From: Planctomycetales bacterium
GTDB lineage: Bacteria > Planctomycetota > Planctomycetia > Planctomycetales > Planctomycetaceae
Assembly: GCA_028285345.1 (NCBI GenBank)
Contig: JANQPT010000038.1
Location: 1-64,000, forward strand
Length of the DNA: 64,000 nucleotides
Direction of reading: 5' to 3'
In this document: in pieces, positions 24,592 through 34,340 of the stretch
How positions within the stretch are numbered: the first letter of the stretch is position 1
How the letters are laid out: each line of letters begins with the position of its first letter
Program-made: the position numbers and the translations under genes
Notes under the pieces: model-generated
The model's input: only the letters and a program-made list of their open reading frames with translations
What the model was told of the DNA's origin: nothing
Databases searched by the model: none

Positions 24592-26007
24592 TCACGGATC
24601 GGCTTTACCGAAAAACTTCCGTACGGCCGCACGGTGCTTGGGGCTGAGGCGGCGGCGAGTTGTTGTTTCTCCCGCAGCCGGCCCTCCCTCCCTGGCCAAT
24701 CCACGTGTAGCGGCAGTTGCAGGGTCGACATCGGGCGCCGAGGCCTTGATGCCCTTCACTTCATCTTTGGGTTGTTCCTGCAGACCTTCCGGCAGGAGCC
24801 GTTCTTTAAACTTGATCCCCTGTTCGTCCGATTCGTCGCCCCAACTCATCTGGGCATCACCCCGCCCGCGATTGATTCCTCCGCTGCCGGGGCGTGAGTT
24901 GTTTTGCGACTGTGAGGAATTGCCGCCTTGCCGCTGACCCTGTTCCCCCCGGCCGTTTCGTCCCGACTCCGACCGGCCGTCGCGTTGCCCTTCTCCACGG
25001 CACTGGCCGCAGTTGTGTTGCTCACGAATCTTGTCCAGCTTTCGCAATTCGTCGTCGAGATGCTTCTGCAGATTTTCCAATTGCTGCTGACGCTGAGCGG
25101 CATCTTGCGGAAGCTGCAATTGGCCGTCTTTCATCAGCTCCAACAAGTTCTTCTGGAGTTCAGCGGGCGCGTTCTTAAATTGTCCTTTGTTCTGCAACTT
25201 CTTAAGCGCTGACGTCAGGTTTTTTTCCAACCGGAGCTTCTGCTCGACTGTGAGTTGCTCACCGTCCGCGCCAGATTGCTTGAGTTGTCCAGCCGCTTCG
25301 AGGGCTTTCGTCAAATTCATCTCGGTGCTATCCAATCGAATCTGCATCCGCTCGCGGAGCGCATCCAATGTCTCCCAATTCTCGCTGGTCAAGGGAGTCT
25401 TTTCCGTCTCATCAGCCAATCGCTGGAGTTCTTGCTCCAGTTGTTCCTGCTCTTGCTCCTCAAGCACTGGCGCCTCGTTCAATGCCGCCAGTAGCTCCTC
25501 CAACTCCTCGGTCGCCCGGTGGGCCACATGATTGTCAGCGGAACTCGCCGACGAAGCGGCACGGAGCGGGACGAAACAGGACGCTACGGCGAATATCAAC
25601 GGCAGAACCACAAAGCTTGCGAACCGCCGGGGACGATACTTCGGCAGTGCTTGCTGATACTGCAGTTCCAACTGCGGCAATTGCTGCTTCCAGTTCGTGT
25701 CGGGACGTTCATGAAGCGTCATCAGCAGACCGCCGGCCTGCAGCGCGTTATCGAGCATGGCGACTGATTCGTCGCGGCGACACCAATCGCGCCGGACATA
25801 CCAGCGCGCGGCGATCATCGTTGGCAAAGCGCCCAGCGCCAACCACAAGACGTGCGGCCACAATGCGGGCATCAGCAGCTTGACCAACAGCACGATCGTG
25901 CCGAAGGTGAATAAGAACACAGCACTAAAATCGGCGGCATGCTTCAGGAATTCACCGATCCGTACCCGCTTCAGAAACTTGTCAATCCACTGGTCCGCGG
26001 AATCCAT
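24592..26007 (-). CDS. coiled-coil membrane protein
   Basis: A 471-residue protein. Two transmembrane segments (about residues 24-65) are followed by a soluble helix, a third hydrophobic segment near residue 135, and a long Gln/Glu/Leu coiled coil (about residues 165-330). A low-complexity Arg/Gly/Gln/Ser linker contains HNCGQCRGEGQRDGRSESGRN-type repeats (about 333-385). The C-terminal tail reads RRLSPKHRAAVRKFFGKAD, a block common to planctomycete cluster-mates of MoxR. Its function is unknown. It is the first gene of the moxR cluster, 83 bp upstream of moxR. Confidence 0.7.
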   Translation of the reverse strand: MDSADQWIDKFLKRVRIGEFLKHAADFSAVFLFTFGTIVLLVKLLMPALWPHVLWLALGALPTMIAARWYVRRDWCRRDESVAMLDNALQAGGLLMTLHERPDTNWKQQLPQLELQYQQALPKYRPRRFASFVVLPLIFAVASCFVPLRAASSASSADNHVAHRATEELEELLAALNEAPVLEEQEQEQLEQELQRLADETEKTPLTSENWETLDALRERMQIRLDSTEMNLTKALEAAGQLKQSGADGEQLTVEQKLRLEKNLTSALKKLQNKGQFKNAPAELQKNLLELMKDGQLQLPQDAAQRQQQLENLQKHLDDELRKLDKIREQHNCGQCRGEGQRDGRSESGRNGRGEQGQRQGGNSSQSQNNSRPGSGGINRGRGDAQMSWGDESDEQGIKFKERLLPEGLQEQPKDEVKGIKASAPDVDPATAATRGLAREGGPAAGETTTRRRLSPKHRAAVRKFFGKADP

Positions 26008-26209
26008 GAGCGCTCCTGGGAATTGTTCATGATTGGCGGCGATGTGTTCGAGTTGCCGTGTATCCTTAGATGCAAGAGCGTGACGCCGGCACGTTAACCG
26101 CCCGTGTTTCGACGGACCGCAAAGGCACCTCTATTGTACTCCCGGCATCCGGCTCGGGAAAAGCCCCCATGGTCTCAGCGACCGGCAAAATCGGGCTGCC
26201 GTCGCACCG

Positions 26210-26617
26210 TCAACCGAGTAATTGCTCACGCAGCGGAGCGGCTTCTCGCTCGTCAAATTCCAGCCGGCTGGGATCCCAGCCGGCCGGTTCCAGATTGGCC
26301 ACCCCGTGATTGCCAATGAACAATAACTGCACGGTTGATTCGGCTGTCAGCCCGCATTCAACAGTCACAAACAGCGTCGCTCCGGATGTGTAGCTCACGA
26401 GGACGCTCGTTTGTCCGGGATCGGCGGCCTGGGCGACGATCCTTTGCGGATCACTCTGAAACAACCGGTTGCCCATTAGAATTGCGGCGACTGCCGGCTC
26501 TTTCCCGTCCGCATCGCGGTCGGCATGCCGCAAATAGATCCGCAGCGCCACCGGAGTTCCGATCTGTCCGTCGGCCGCTGTTTGCTCAAGCGAATTTGCA
26601 AGGTCGTCGAGTTTCAT
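26210..26617 (-). CDS. hypothetical protein
   Basis: A 135-residue soluble protein I do not recognise. It starts MKLDDLANSLEQTAADGQIGTP and contains LRIYLRHADRDADGKEPAVAAILMGNRL, which resembles a small alpha/beta domain. Conserved-looking YTSGATLFVTVECG and LLFIGNHGVANLEPAGWDP follow. The start at 26617 gives a plausible N terminus; the open frame upstream to 26791 is a shadow of the RmlD gene. It is on the same strand as rmlD, 37 bp downstream, so they may form one transcript. Confidence 0.6.
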   Translation of the reverse strand: MKLDDLANSLEQTAADGQIGTPVALRIYLRHADRDADGKEPAVAAILMGNRLFQSDPQRIVAQAADPGQTSVLVSYTSGATLFVTVECGLTAESTVQLLFIGNHGVANLEPAGWDPSRLEFDEREAAPLREQLLG

Positions 26618-26654
26618 TGTAATTGTTCCGCGTGCAGAGATTGATCGCACAACG

Positions 26655-27518
26655 TTACGCCGCGCCACCTGGACGCTTCTGCAAGTATTCCGCCAGTGCC
26701 GACTGCCATGCAGGCAGTTCAACTCCGGTCGCCTCAGTGAGCTTCCCGCAATCCAGCACGCTGTAGGCAGGCCGCTGCGCCGCGGCGCCAAAATCCGCTG
26801 ACGTGATCGGATTGAGTTTGACCGTCATCCCCGACTGGCGAAAGATTTCGGCGGCGAATTCGTACCACGTCATGTCGCCGCTGTCGGTGGCGTGATAGAG
26901 GCCGAATTGCTCAGTTTCCATCAGCGCTACTATGGCTCTGGCGATATTCATTGTCCAACTGGGAGTGCAACGTTGGTCGTTGACGATATCCAACGCATCG
27001 CGCTCCGCTCCCAACCGCAGCATTGTCTCCACGAAGTTGCCCTTACCCCGCGAACATTCCACGCCGTAGAGCCCGCACGTCCGCACGACGAAATGTTGCG
27101 GACACAAGCTACGGACAAAATACTCGCCCGCCAGCTTGCTCAACCCATAGGCACTCAGCGGACCTGGCGGATCGGTTTCGCGGTACGGTGTCGTCCGCTG
27201 AGAATCGAGACCGAACACGAAGTCGGTGCTGACGTGCAACAGTTTGGCACCGACCTCGGAACAACTGATCGCCAAATTCCGCGGTCCAATGGCATTAACG
27301 CGATAGGCGACCTCCGGCTCCTCTTCGGCGCGATCGACAAGATTGTACGCCGCCGCGTTGATCACAAATCCGGGTCGGACTTTCCGCATCAAGGACGCAA
27401 CATCATCCGCGATGGTGATGTCGATTTCTTCGATATCGAGCGCCAGGGCGTCATCGCCCAGAATGGAGATGAGATCGGTGCCGAGTTGGCCGCGCGCCCC
27501 GATTACGGCAACTTGCAT
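26655..27518 (-). CDS. rmlD: dTDP-4-dehydrorhamnose reductase
   Basis: A 287-residue short-chain dehydrogenase/reductase of the RmlD type. The NADP site is GARGQLG near the N terminus. NAAAYNLVDRAE, STDFVFG and the catalytic YGLSKLAGE (Tyr-x-x-x-Lys) follow. The product reduces dTDP-4-keto-L-rhamnose to dTDP-L-rhamnose for surface polysaccharides. The other rml genes are not in the window. The ATG at 27518 has GGAAGG 6 bp upstream. Confidence 0.9.
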   Translation of the reverse strand: MQVAVIGARGQLGTDLISILGDDALALDIEEIDITIADDVASLMRKVRPGFVINAAAYNLVDRAEEEPEVAYRVNAIGPRNLAISCSEVGAKLLHVSTDFVFGLDSQRTTPYRETDPPGPLSAYGLSKLAGEYFVRSLCPQHFVVRTCGLYGVECSRGKGNFVETMLRLGAERDALDIVNDQRCTPSWTMNIARAIVALMETEQFGLYHATDSGDMTWYEFAAEIFRQSGMTVKLNPITSADFGAAAQRPAYSVLDCGKLTEATGVELPAWQSALAEYLQKRPGGAA

Positions 27519-27644
27519 AGTCTGCCTTCCACTATAGTTTCCGGTTACTACCGTGCGCAATTTCAGCGGCAGCATACCACATTTTTTAGCCGGATCGATA
27601 CTGTCGTCACGCCACCAAAGCGGATCGCACGATTGGAACTGTCA

Positions 27645-27787
27645 GTAGGGTCCGCTGTGCGGACCATTCTTGTGGTGCGACAAAAATGTGGTTGTTGCCA
27701 AGCACATCTCAGAACAGATCAAACGCAAGCGTGGGATGTTCAAACGACGTGAAGGTGATCTGTGGCGGTCCGCACAGCGGACCCTAC
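27645..27787. mobile_element. REPIN/MITE-like element with 21-bp perfect inverted ends
   Basis: GTAGGGTCCGCTGTGCGGACC (21 bp; 27645-27665) is exactly inverted at 27767-27787. Each arm is itself a hairpin (GGTCCGC-TGT-GCGGACC), the doublet architecture of REPINs. About 100 bp of unrelated sequence lie between. A CTGTCGTCACGCC(A/G)CCA block appears 28 bp before the element and again directly after it (27601-27617, 27790-27806), one mismatch in 17. The element separates rmlD from mnmE. Confidence 0.8.
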
Positions 27788-27838
27788 AGCTGTCGTCACG
27801 CCGCCACGGCACATCGTTGGCAACAGCGCACGGCGACG

Positions 27839-29200
27839 TCACTTTCCGATACAGAATTTGCTGAAGATGCGATCGAGGATATCGTCCGTGTAGACCGCGC
27901 CGCTGACCTTTCCCAATTCGTCGAGTGCAGTGCGGACTTCGATCGATAACAATTCCTCTCCCAGCCCCGCTTCGGCGATCTCCTGCGCTTGCTGGAGAGC
28001 TTGGACCGTCCCGAGCAGGCTGTCGCGGCAGCGGGCGCCTGTCGTACCCAACAACTCGCCCCGAGATGTCGAGGCTTGTGAAAGGCGCGCGACAACGGCC
28101 GTCGTTAGATTCTCCAGCCCTGCTCCCGTCGTTGCGCTCACGGCGATTTCGTCAGCGGGAGGCGCGGCGCAAAGATCGCTCTTGGTGAGCACGTGCAGTT
28201 TCGGAAGCTCAACGGGAATCGCGGCGTCAAGAGTCTGCGTGTCCGGCTGGTCAATCGGTGTGCACCAGAGGATTAGGTCTGCCTGTTTGAGTTGAACGTC
28301 GCTGATTTCGAGCGCCGTCTGTAACGGACCCTCCGCCGCCGACTCCAGTCCGGCCGTGTCGATCAATTCGACGCGTCTGCCATGCCAGGTTAGCTCGGCG
28401 GTCAAATAGTCGCGAGTCGTGCCGGCGGTTGCTGACACCAGTGCGGCGGCCCGCCCTGCCAGCGCGTTGAACAGAGTGCTCTTGCCCGCGTTCGGCGGAC
28501 CCGCGAGCACGATTCGCGCCGCACCAGTCGAACGCATCCGCTGAGCCGCCTGATCCAGCAACCGGGTGACGGACTCCTCGGCCCGCGCCAATCGATTTGT
28601 GGTTTCCTGCGCGCTGATGAAATCAATATCTTCGTCCGCGAAATCCAACCCCGCTTCGAGATCAGCTAACAGCGCGATCAAATCGACGCGGATTTCGCCG
28701 ATCCGTCCAGAGATGCCGCCCGCGAGTTGTGCCAGTGCGCGGTTGAGCTGGACGTGATCGTCGGCATCGATCACCCCCAGCACCGCTTCGGCTTGTACCA
28801 AGTCGATCTTCCCCGCGAGAAACGAGCGAAGTGTGAACTCGCCCGCGCGCGCCGGGCGGACCCCGCCCGCGTAGAGTGCCGCCAGCATCGCTTCCAACAG
28901 GGGCGGAGACCCGATCGCATGAATCTCCGCCATCGGTTGCCCTGTATAGCTCCGCGGCGTGGGCCACAGATAAAGGCTCACAGGGATGTCGCGTCCAATT
29001 TCATCGAGCCAAAAACAGCCGGAATGGCGGACAGGGAGGACAGGGAGGACAGACGTTTCCCACGTCGCGAGATTATCCGGCCGAAACAGGCCCGACAGCG
29101 ATTCGCGCACCTCCGGGCCGCTCAGGCGCACAATTCCCCGAAACGCGGGACCGGGCGGCGATGCAAGAGCCGCGATGGTGTCGTGCAGGGCAAGAGGCAT
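27839..29200 (-). CDS. mnmE: tRNA modification GTPase MnmE
   Basis: A 453-residue MnmE, which with MnmG adds the carboxymethylaminomethyl group to uridine-34 of certain tRNAs. The N-terminal tetrahydrofolate-binding domain (from MPLALHDTIAALASPPGPAFRGIVRLSG, quoted in two parts of the start) precedes the GTPase domain with G1 GPPNAGKS and G3 DTAGLESA. The diagnostic C-terminal FCIGK closes the protein. It starts 23 bp after the yidC stop, preserving the common bacterial yidC-mnmE order. Confidence 0.97.
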   Translation of the reverse strand: MPLALHDTIAALASPPGPAFRGIVRLSGPEVRESLSGLFRPDNLATWETSVLPVLPVRHSGCFWLDEIGRDIPVSLYLWPTPRSYTGQPMAEIHAIGSPPLLEAMLAALYAGGVRPARAGEFTLRSFLAGKIDLVQAEAVLGVIDADDHVQLNRALAQLAGGISGRIGEIRVDLIALLADLEAGLDFADEDIDFISAQETTNRLARAEESVTRLLDQAAQRMRSTGAARIVLAGPPNAGKSTLFNALAGRAAALVSATAGTTRDYLTAELTWHGRRVELIDTAGLESAAEGPLQTALEISDVQLKQADLILWCTPIDQPDTQTLDAAIPVELPKLHVLTKSDLCAAPPADEIAVSATTGAGLENLTTAVVARLSQASTSRGELLGTTGARCRDSLLGTVQALQQAQEIAEAGLGEELLSIEVRTALDELGKVSGAVYTDDILDRIFSKFCIGK

Positions 29201-29223
29201 TCTCCCGAAGAGCCCTCAGCGGT

Positions 29224-31506
29224 TCAGCGTCGATTGCGGGATTTTCGCTTGGCAGCCCCAACCTTCGGTGAAGCTTTTTTCGTCGTGGCGGGCGCTGACG
29301 TACCAGCAGTGGAGGTCTCAGTGTCCTGATTCTCGTTGGCTTCCGCTTGTTTTTGGACTTTGGGGAGCAGTTTTCGCTCCGCAATTCCCCACAGGCTGGA
29401 GGAGATGAAGTAGATGCACAGACCGGCAGGGACGTTGTAAAACATGAAGCCCATGAAGACCATCATGTACTGCATCATCTTGGCCTGCATTGCCGACTGC
29501 TCATCCGTGGGGGGCGGCATGAACATCTTTTGTTGCACGATAAACAGCACGATGGTCAAAATCGGCAACAGATTGAACTCGTCGCCCAAATAGGGCAGTG
29601 TAAACGGCAGTTGAAACAGCGCGTCCGGGGCAGCCAGATTATCGATCCACAGGAACGACGCGCGCCGCAAATCGACGCTGGAACTGAGCGCGCGGTACAG
29701 TCCGAAGAAGACCGGCATCTGGATAAACAGCACGAGGCAGCCGCTGAAGGGGTTGTACTTGTGTTTGCGGAACAACTCCATTTGGGCCCGGCCCATTTTT
29801 TCGCGGTCATTGCCGTACTTCTTCTTCAGCGCGTCGATCTCCGGCTTAATCTCCTGCATCTTGGCGGCGCCCAAGGCCTGTTTCCGCGAGAGAGGAAACA
29901 TGCACAGCCGGACGAGCACCGTCAGCATGATGATCGCGACGCCGTAGTTGGGAATCACGTAGTGGAATGCTCCCAATAACAGCAGCATCAACTTGGCAAT
30001 CGCGCCGAACCATCCCAGATCCATAATGCTCTCGGCCCCTTTCGAGGCGAGCAGATCTTCGCGTTTAGGGCCGGCGAACAGTTCATATTGATGCGCGACG
30101 GAATCTCCCGGTTTGAGATCGATATCCTGCGACGTGATCGAGACGCTGATATCGCTCAGTGCGGGATCGTCTTCAACCTTTTCCACTGCGGACTGCGTGT
30201 AGCTCGCCAAGTGCGAATCGTCCGCCGTTAGTTCCTCAGCAGGCTGGAGCAACGCGGCGAAGTATTGTACGTCGACGCCGATGTACTTCAGAATCGGCTG
30301 CTCCCAGCGGCTAGTCTCGCCCTCTGCGATCTCTTTTGCTGAAAGCGAGTCGGAGTTGAATCGTCCGCTCTCCTTGTCCAGGTAGGCGAATTGCACATCC
30401 CGGTATTTGCGGGCGTAGTCCGCATTCTCCAAGGGCACTCCCACAGGCCCCTGCAGCACATAATTGACGTCGTGTGCTTTGTCTGAGAGATTCTTGATGC
30501 TGAAATCAAAGTCGATCGTATAGGCGGCGGCTTCGTCGTCCTTGTTCTCCTCGTCGACTTTGTGCAGCCGGTAGGTCTTGGTGAACTCGAGACTACCGTC
30601 CGGCGAAGTGATGCGGAATTCCGCACGTTCGGTGTCATCGGGCGGCGAGACCAATTCCCAATCGATGGTGCTAAGGGATTCGCCCAGTTCGGCGAACTGG
30701 CCTTCGATTTGCGGGACGGTCACCTGCATCGTCACCGGCGACAGCGGCGGCGCCCCCTCATCGACCCAACGGTCGACGTCGCCGATCTCTTCGGCTGTAA
30801 GACTTTTCCCTTCCCGTTTGGGCGGCATCTTGACGTCCGGATGCTCCCCGCGAATCGCCTCGACCAGCAGGCTGTTGCTTGAATCGCCCGGAATAATCGC
30901 GGGTCCGGTATCGCCGCCGGCGAGAAGACCGTCGCGGGTATTGATACGAAACCCGCCTTTTGGCTTCTTACCTGCGTGACACTTGTAACAATGGCGGCGG
31001 AAGATCGAATGGACCTTGAGGACCAGGCGATCCTGCTGTTCGCGTTTTTCAATGAACTCTTCAGGATCGTGCGAACCGACGTCGCCGACAACTCTGAGCG
31101 GCTGGTCTTTGTCAGCCAAGCTCCTGTATCGTTTGTCGTTGAGCTCAATATCTTCAATCACCGCTCCGCGTGAGCTGACCAACACCGCAAGCCGGTAACC
31201 GGTTTGGGGATCTTTCGATCCGAGTTCGACGGTTTGCCGGGGAAACTGTTTATGTTCCCGTTTCGGTTCCGGCGCCGGCTGCTGATCCGGCTTGGCGGCG
31301 GCGACTTCGGCTTTGTCCTTCTGCGGGTCGTCCGCCTTGGGCGGAAGATCGTCGCCGGCGGGTCCGTCGTCGTCGACAACGGCTTCATCCTGTGCGACCG
31401 GTTTCTGAGGCTGCGGCGGCCGCATGGCGTGATTCAGCCACGCCCACCCGAAGATGAGCGCGAAGGAGGCCACCATAAACAGCAAAAAGCGTTGATTCTG
31501 TTGCAT
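29224..31506 (-). CDS. yidC: membrane protein insertase YidC with an inserted cytochrome c module
   Basis: A 760-residue YidC, longer than the usual 550-620. TM1 is at residues 7-24, followed by an acidic/proline linker. The C-terminal insertase core has TM segments from about residue 505, with the conserved positive residue in VLVRLCMFPLSRKQALG and the C1 loop ALKKKYGNDREKMGRAQMELF. Unusually, the periplasmic domain holds a planctomycete cytochrome c module at about residues 166-255. HCYKCH gives a CXXCH haem site (C173, C176, H177; bases 30976-30990), followed by KGGFRINTRDGLLAGGDTGP, DVKMPPK (likely axial Met) and VDRWVDEGAPP. The frame is continuous. YidC inserts inner-membrane proteins alone or with Sec; any redox role is inference. 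It is 3 bp downstream of the metallophosphoesterase. Confidence 0.95.
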   Translation of the reverse strand: MQQNQRFLLFMVASFALIFGWAWLNHAMRPPQPQKPVAQDEAVVDDDGPAGDDLPPKADDPQKDKAEVAAAKPDQQPAPEPKREHKQFPRQTVELGSKDPQTGYRLAVLVSSRGAVIEDIELNDKRYRSLADKDQPLRVVGDVGSHDPEEFIEKREQQDRLVLKVHSIFRRHCYKCHAGKKPKGGFRINTRDGLLAGGDTGPAIIPGDSSNSLLVEAIRGEHPDVKMPPKREGKSLTAEEIGDVDRWVDEGAPPLSPVTMQVTVPQIEGQFAELGESLSTIDWELVSPPDDTERAEFRITSPDGSLEFTKTYRLHKVDEENKDDEAAAYTIDFDFSIKNLSDKAHDVNYVLQGPVGVPLENADYARKYRDVQFAYLDKESGRFNSDSLSAKEIAEGETSRWEQPILKYIGVDVQYFAALLQPAEELTADDSHLASYTQSAVEKVEDDPALSDISVSITSQDIDLKPGDSVAHQYELFAGPKREDLLASKGAESIMDLGWFGAIAKLMLLLLGAFHYVIPNYGVAIIMLTVLVRLCMFPLSRKQALGAAKMQEIKPEIDALKKKYGNDREKMGRAQMELFRKHKYNPFSGCLVLFIQMPVFFGLYRALSSSVDLRRASFLWIDNLAAPDALFQLPFTLPYLGDEFNLLPILTIVLFIVQQKMFMPPPTDEQSAMQAKMMQYMMVFMGFMFYNVPAGLCIYFISSSLWGIAERKLLPKVQKQAEANENQDTETSTAGTSAPATTKKASPKVGAAKRKSRNRR

Positions 31507-31509
31507 GGG

Positions 31510-32337
31510 TTACCGGCCGTCCCGCAGGCGATCGCCTAGAAAGTTGTCGAGGTCGGGTATGTCGTAGATCTTGGCCGCAGTCTCGTCGAACCCGTAATCG
31601 ACACGGCGGTAGATCAGTTTCGTCAGGCCGGAAGCCTGTGCTGTTTCCTCTTCGGATTGATCGTCGGAATCCTCGCTGGATGACGAAGTCGGCTGCCCGT
31701 TTTCCAAGACGACATAACAGGCCCGCGGATCTCCGTCTCGCGGCTGACCGACCGAGCCAACATTGACCATCACTTTCTGGTCGGTCAATTCAAATTCGTG
31801 GTCGACTTCCGCCGGCGTGAAGAAATTTAAGTTCTCCGTAAAAATGCCGGGAACGTGCGTGTGGCCTTGAAAACAATAGCGGTCGATCAAGCCGAAAATC
31901 CGCTCCATCTTTAGCTGGTTGTAAATGTCTTCCGGAAAAACATATTCGTTCAACGGATTCCGAGCGGAACCGTGCACGAATTTGAAATCGCCGTCGTTGA
32001 ACATGCGGGGCAAGTCGCAGAGGAATTCCCAGCGTCGGTCATTGCTTTGCTGATCGCCGGATTCCAACACGCTACGCGTCCAAAAGATTGCCCGCTCCGC
32101 TCCGGCGTTGAAGCCCTCCGGATCGAACAACGCGCCCTGATCGTGGTTTCCCAACAGGCAGACCTGGCAGGTTTCCATGACGAGGTCGATGCATTCGCGC
32201 GGATTCGGCCCGTAGCCGACGACATCACCCAGACAGTAGATGTCCTCGATGCCCTGACTCTTAATGTCCGCGATCACGGCCTCGAGCGCTTCAATGTTTC
32301 CGTGAATGTCGCTAATGATGGCTTTCAAGGTTGTCAC
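31510..32337 (-). CDS. calcineurin-like metallophosphoesterase
   Basis: A 275-residue metallophosphatase of the YfcE/diadenosine-type group: DIHGN at residues 9-13, [13 protein letters not shown] and GHTH are the dinuclear metal motifs in order. It probably hydrolyses a phosphodiester or dinucleotide in the cytoplasm; the substrate is unknown. The last 60 residues contain a Ser/Glu/Asp-rich insert before a conserved end ([20 protein letters not shown]). It is the first gene of the operon with yidC, separated by 3 bp. Confidence 0.9.
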   Translation of the reverse strand: MTTLKAIISDIHGNIEALEAVIADIKSQGIEDIYCLGDVVGYGPNPRECIDLVMETCQVCLLGNHDQGALFDPEGFNAGAERAIFWTRSVLESGDQQSNDRRWEFLCDLPRMFNDGDFKFVHGSARNPLNEYVFPEDIYNQLKMERIFGLIDRYCFQGHTHVPGIFTENLNFFTPAEVDHEFELTDQKVMVNVGSVGQPRDGDPRACYVVLENGQPTSSSSEDSDDQSEEETAQASGLTKLIYRRVDYGFDETAAKIYDIPDLDNFLGDRLRDGR

Positions 32338-32801
32338 ACCGCCACAGAGGATTGACAGAGAGGCGAAACGTCCGACGACTTCCTGAACTTAAGTAACGCC
32401 GTCATGATCCATAATAATGTAACGAAAAAAGCCATACGGCATATCGCAACTGACGGCAGCGATCGACTCCTCGTGTTAAAGCTGCCCCAACGCGGTGGCC
32501 TAGTCAACCCGAACGCGGGTCTCACAACGGCACCACGCAAACTGCGCAACGAATTCGCCGCACTGCTCAGTCATCGGACGATTGACTGGGACTGTTTTAA
32601 CCCACCGGAGTGCGTTCATTCAAAACTCGCAACTCGTCTCACCGCGTGACGCGGCAAACAACGTTTGCGAATTCCCCTTCATGGGAGGGTCAGTCCCGTC
32701 GTCCGCATTGGGTATTCTAGCGATCCGTTACCGGGAAGAGTAGTGCTTAAGGCTGCCGGATCAGCCGAGTTTCTATCGAATTTCCAGGAGTTGGGGAGGG
32801 T
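32338..32801. other. 464-bp intergenic region, no gene
   Basis: The region lies between the start of the metallophosphoesterase gene and the stop of proB. I see no coding frame with usable start and codon use, no tRNA, no palindrome of note and no clear intrinsic terminator. It presumably holds the promoter of the metallophosphoesterase-yidC-mnmE operon. Confidence 0.6.
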
Positions 32802-33962
32802 TCAACCCCCTGTTGAAGGTGGAGATCCGGCGCTGGTCACGACGAGATTGTCGCGGTGCACGATCTCCACATAGGGAAGTGATTCGCACATTTCGGCGAT
32901 TTCTTCGCTCCGTTTCCCAGCCACGCGGCGGATTTCCGCCGCTGCATAGTTGGTCAAACCGCGGGCGAATTCCTGTCCGTTCTCGTCCAGAAAAGCGACA
33001 ACATCGCCCTTTTCGGGATTTCCCTCAACCTTGACGATCCCAATCGCCAGCAACGAACGACCGTTGCGCTCGATCGCGACGCGCGCTCCCCTGTCCAAGA
33101 TCAGACGGCCCTTGGGTGGAACGGTATAGCCAATCCACCGTTTCCATGCGGGGACGGCGGCCCCTTGTGCCAGAAACAGTGTGCCGATTTCCTCTCCCGC
33201 CAGGACGCGCGACAGCACATCCGGCTGGGTTCCGTTGGCGATGATGACGTTCTCGCCAACCGCCGTGGCCGTTTTCACCGCTTCGAGCTTTGTCCGCATC
33301 CCCCCCGTCCCGCGTCGACTCTGGTCAGCGGTGACCAAGTCGAGAAGCGCGTCATCCCACGATTCGACCAGCGGAACTGTTTTCGTCCGGGGATCGGACG
33401 GCGGACCATCGAGCAATCCGTCAACCGTTGAGAGGACGACTAGAAGCGGCGAATGCAACAGGTTCGTCACCAGCGCCGCGAGCCGATCGTTGTCGCCGAA
33501 CCCGATTTCTTCGACCGAGACGGTGTCGTTTTCATTGACGATGGGCACAGCGCCGTTTTCGAACAGCGTCAGCAGAGTGTTGCGGACGTTTAGATACCGC
33601 GCCCGGTTTTCGAAGTCACCGGCGGTCAGCAAGAGCTGCGCCGCATGGTATCCATGCTTGGCCAGACAGTCGTCGTAGTGGCGAATCAATCTCGCTTGCC
33701 CGACCGCGGCGGCGGCCTGCAGGTGCGGCAAGTCCTGCGGGCGCCGCGACAACCCGAGCAGCCCCATCCCGGCACCGACCGCCCCGCTAGAGACGACCAC
33801 AACGCGACGTCCGGTCTCGCGGACATGGTGTATCTCTTCAGCCAATTGCTGTAGGCGGGCCAAATTGAGCGTATCGTCTTCGTTGGAAAGGACGCTCGTC
33901 CCCACCTTGACGACCAAAGTCTGCGCCGTCTCGATGACCTCACGGCGTACCAGATTCACCAC
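32802..33962 (-). CDS. proB: glutamate 5-kinase
   Basis: A 386-residue ProB, which phosphorylates glutamate as the first step of proline synthesis. The amino-acid kinase domain shows [10 protein letters not shown] near the N terminus, [11 protein letters not shown], and the [21 protein letters not shown] substrate loop (quoted from its start). A C-terminal PUA domain begins near residue 285 ([20 protein letters not shown] region). Length and domain order match the PUA-containing form. It is transcribed away from purF. proA is not in the window. Confidence 0.96.
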   Translation of the reverse strand: MVNLVRREVIETAQTLVVKVGTSVLSNEDDTLNLARLQQLAEEIHHVRETGRRVVVVSSGAVGAGMGLLGLSRRPQDLPHLQAAAAVGQARLIRHYDDCLAKHGYHAAQLLLTAGDFENRARYLNVRNTLLTLFENGAVPIVNENDTVSVEEIGFGDNDRLAALVTNLLHSPLLVVLSTVDGLLDGPPSDPRTKTVPLVESWDDALLDLVTADQSRRGTGGMRTKLEAVKTATAVGENVIIANGTQPDVLSRVLAGEEIGTLFLAQGAAVPAWKRWIGYTVPPKGRLILDRGARVAIERNGRSLLAIGIVKVEGNPEKGDVVAFLDENGQEFARGLTNYAAAEIRRVAGKRSEEIAEMCESLPYVEIVHRDNLVVTSAGSPPSTGG

Positions 33963-34340
33963 CGCCCAACCCCATTCCGCGATACATGCCTACCCTCGAG
34001 TGCTCGACCGGGACCAAACGCCCAGGTCAACGCGCCGTCGCCCCCTAACTGTGGCGAACAATGCCGCGCACGCGCGGCCGAAACCTTGAATTTACTGGAT
34101 GAATCAAACGGCGGCAACTCGACTCAAATCTCTCCCGACGATCAAAGTTTGCCGCACTTTCACAATCAGTGGCGTATCCGCATGCTAATCTGAAATTGGG
34201 CGGAACATTGTGAAATTTGTCGGTTGGTTCAACCCCGGTCGTTGAGTATGATGAGGACGTGACGTGTTAAGAAATCGTAAAGACTCTTTACTACGTCCCC
34301 CCGCCTTCCACTCCATCCATCAGCGGTTTCCAAATCAGCA
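33963..34340. promoter_or_regulatory. divergent proB/purF intergenic region
   Basis: This 378-bp region must hold promoters for both proB and purF. GTAAAG-ACT-CTTTAC (34277-34291) is a small inverted repeat about 50 bp before the purF start, a possible operator. I see no purine-riboswitch core (no TATA-flanked three-way junction with conserved loops), no terminator and no small gene. Confidence 0.4.

Noticed and set aside
29347..29979. Plus-strand frame of 210 codons
   Set aside because: Antisense to the YidC insertase core; shadow only.
30700..31020. Cytochrome module as a separate overlapping gene or frameshift artefact
   Set aside because: The module is in the same frame as both YidC halves with no stop and no internal start with ribosome site, so a fusion is the simplest reading.
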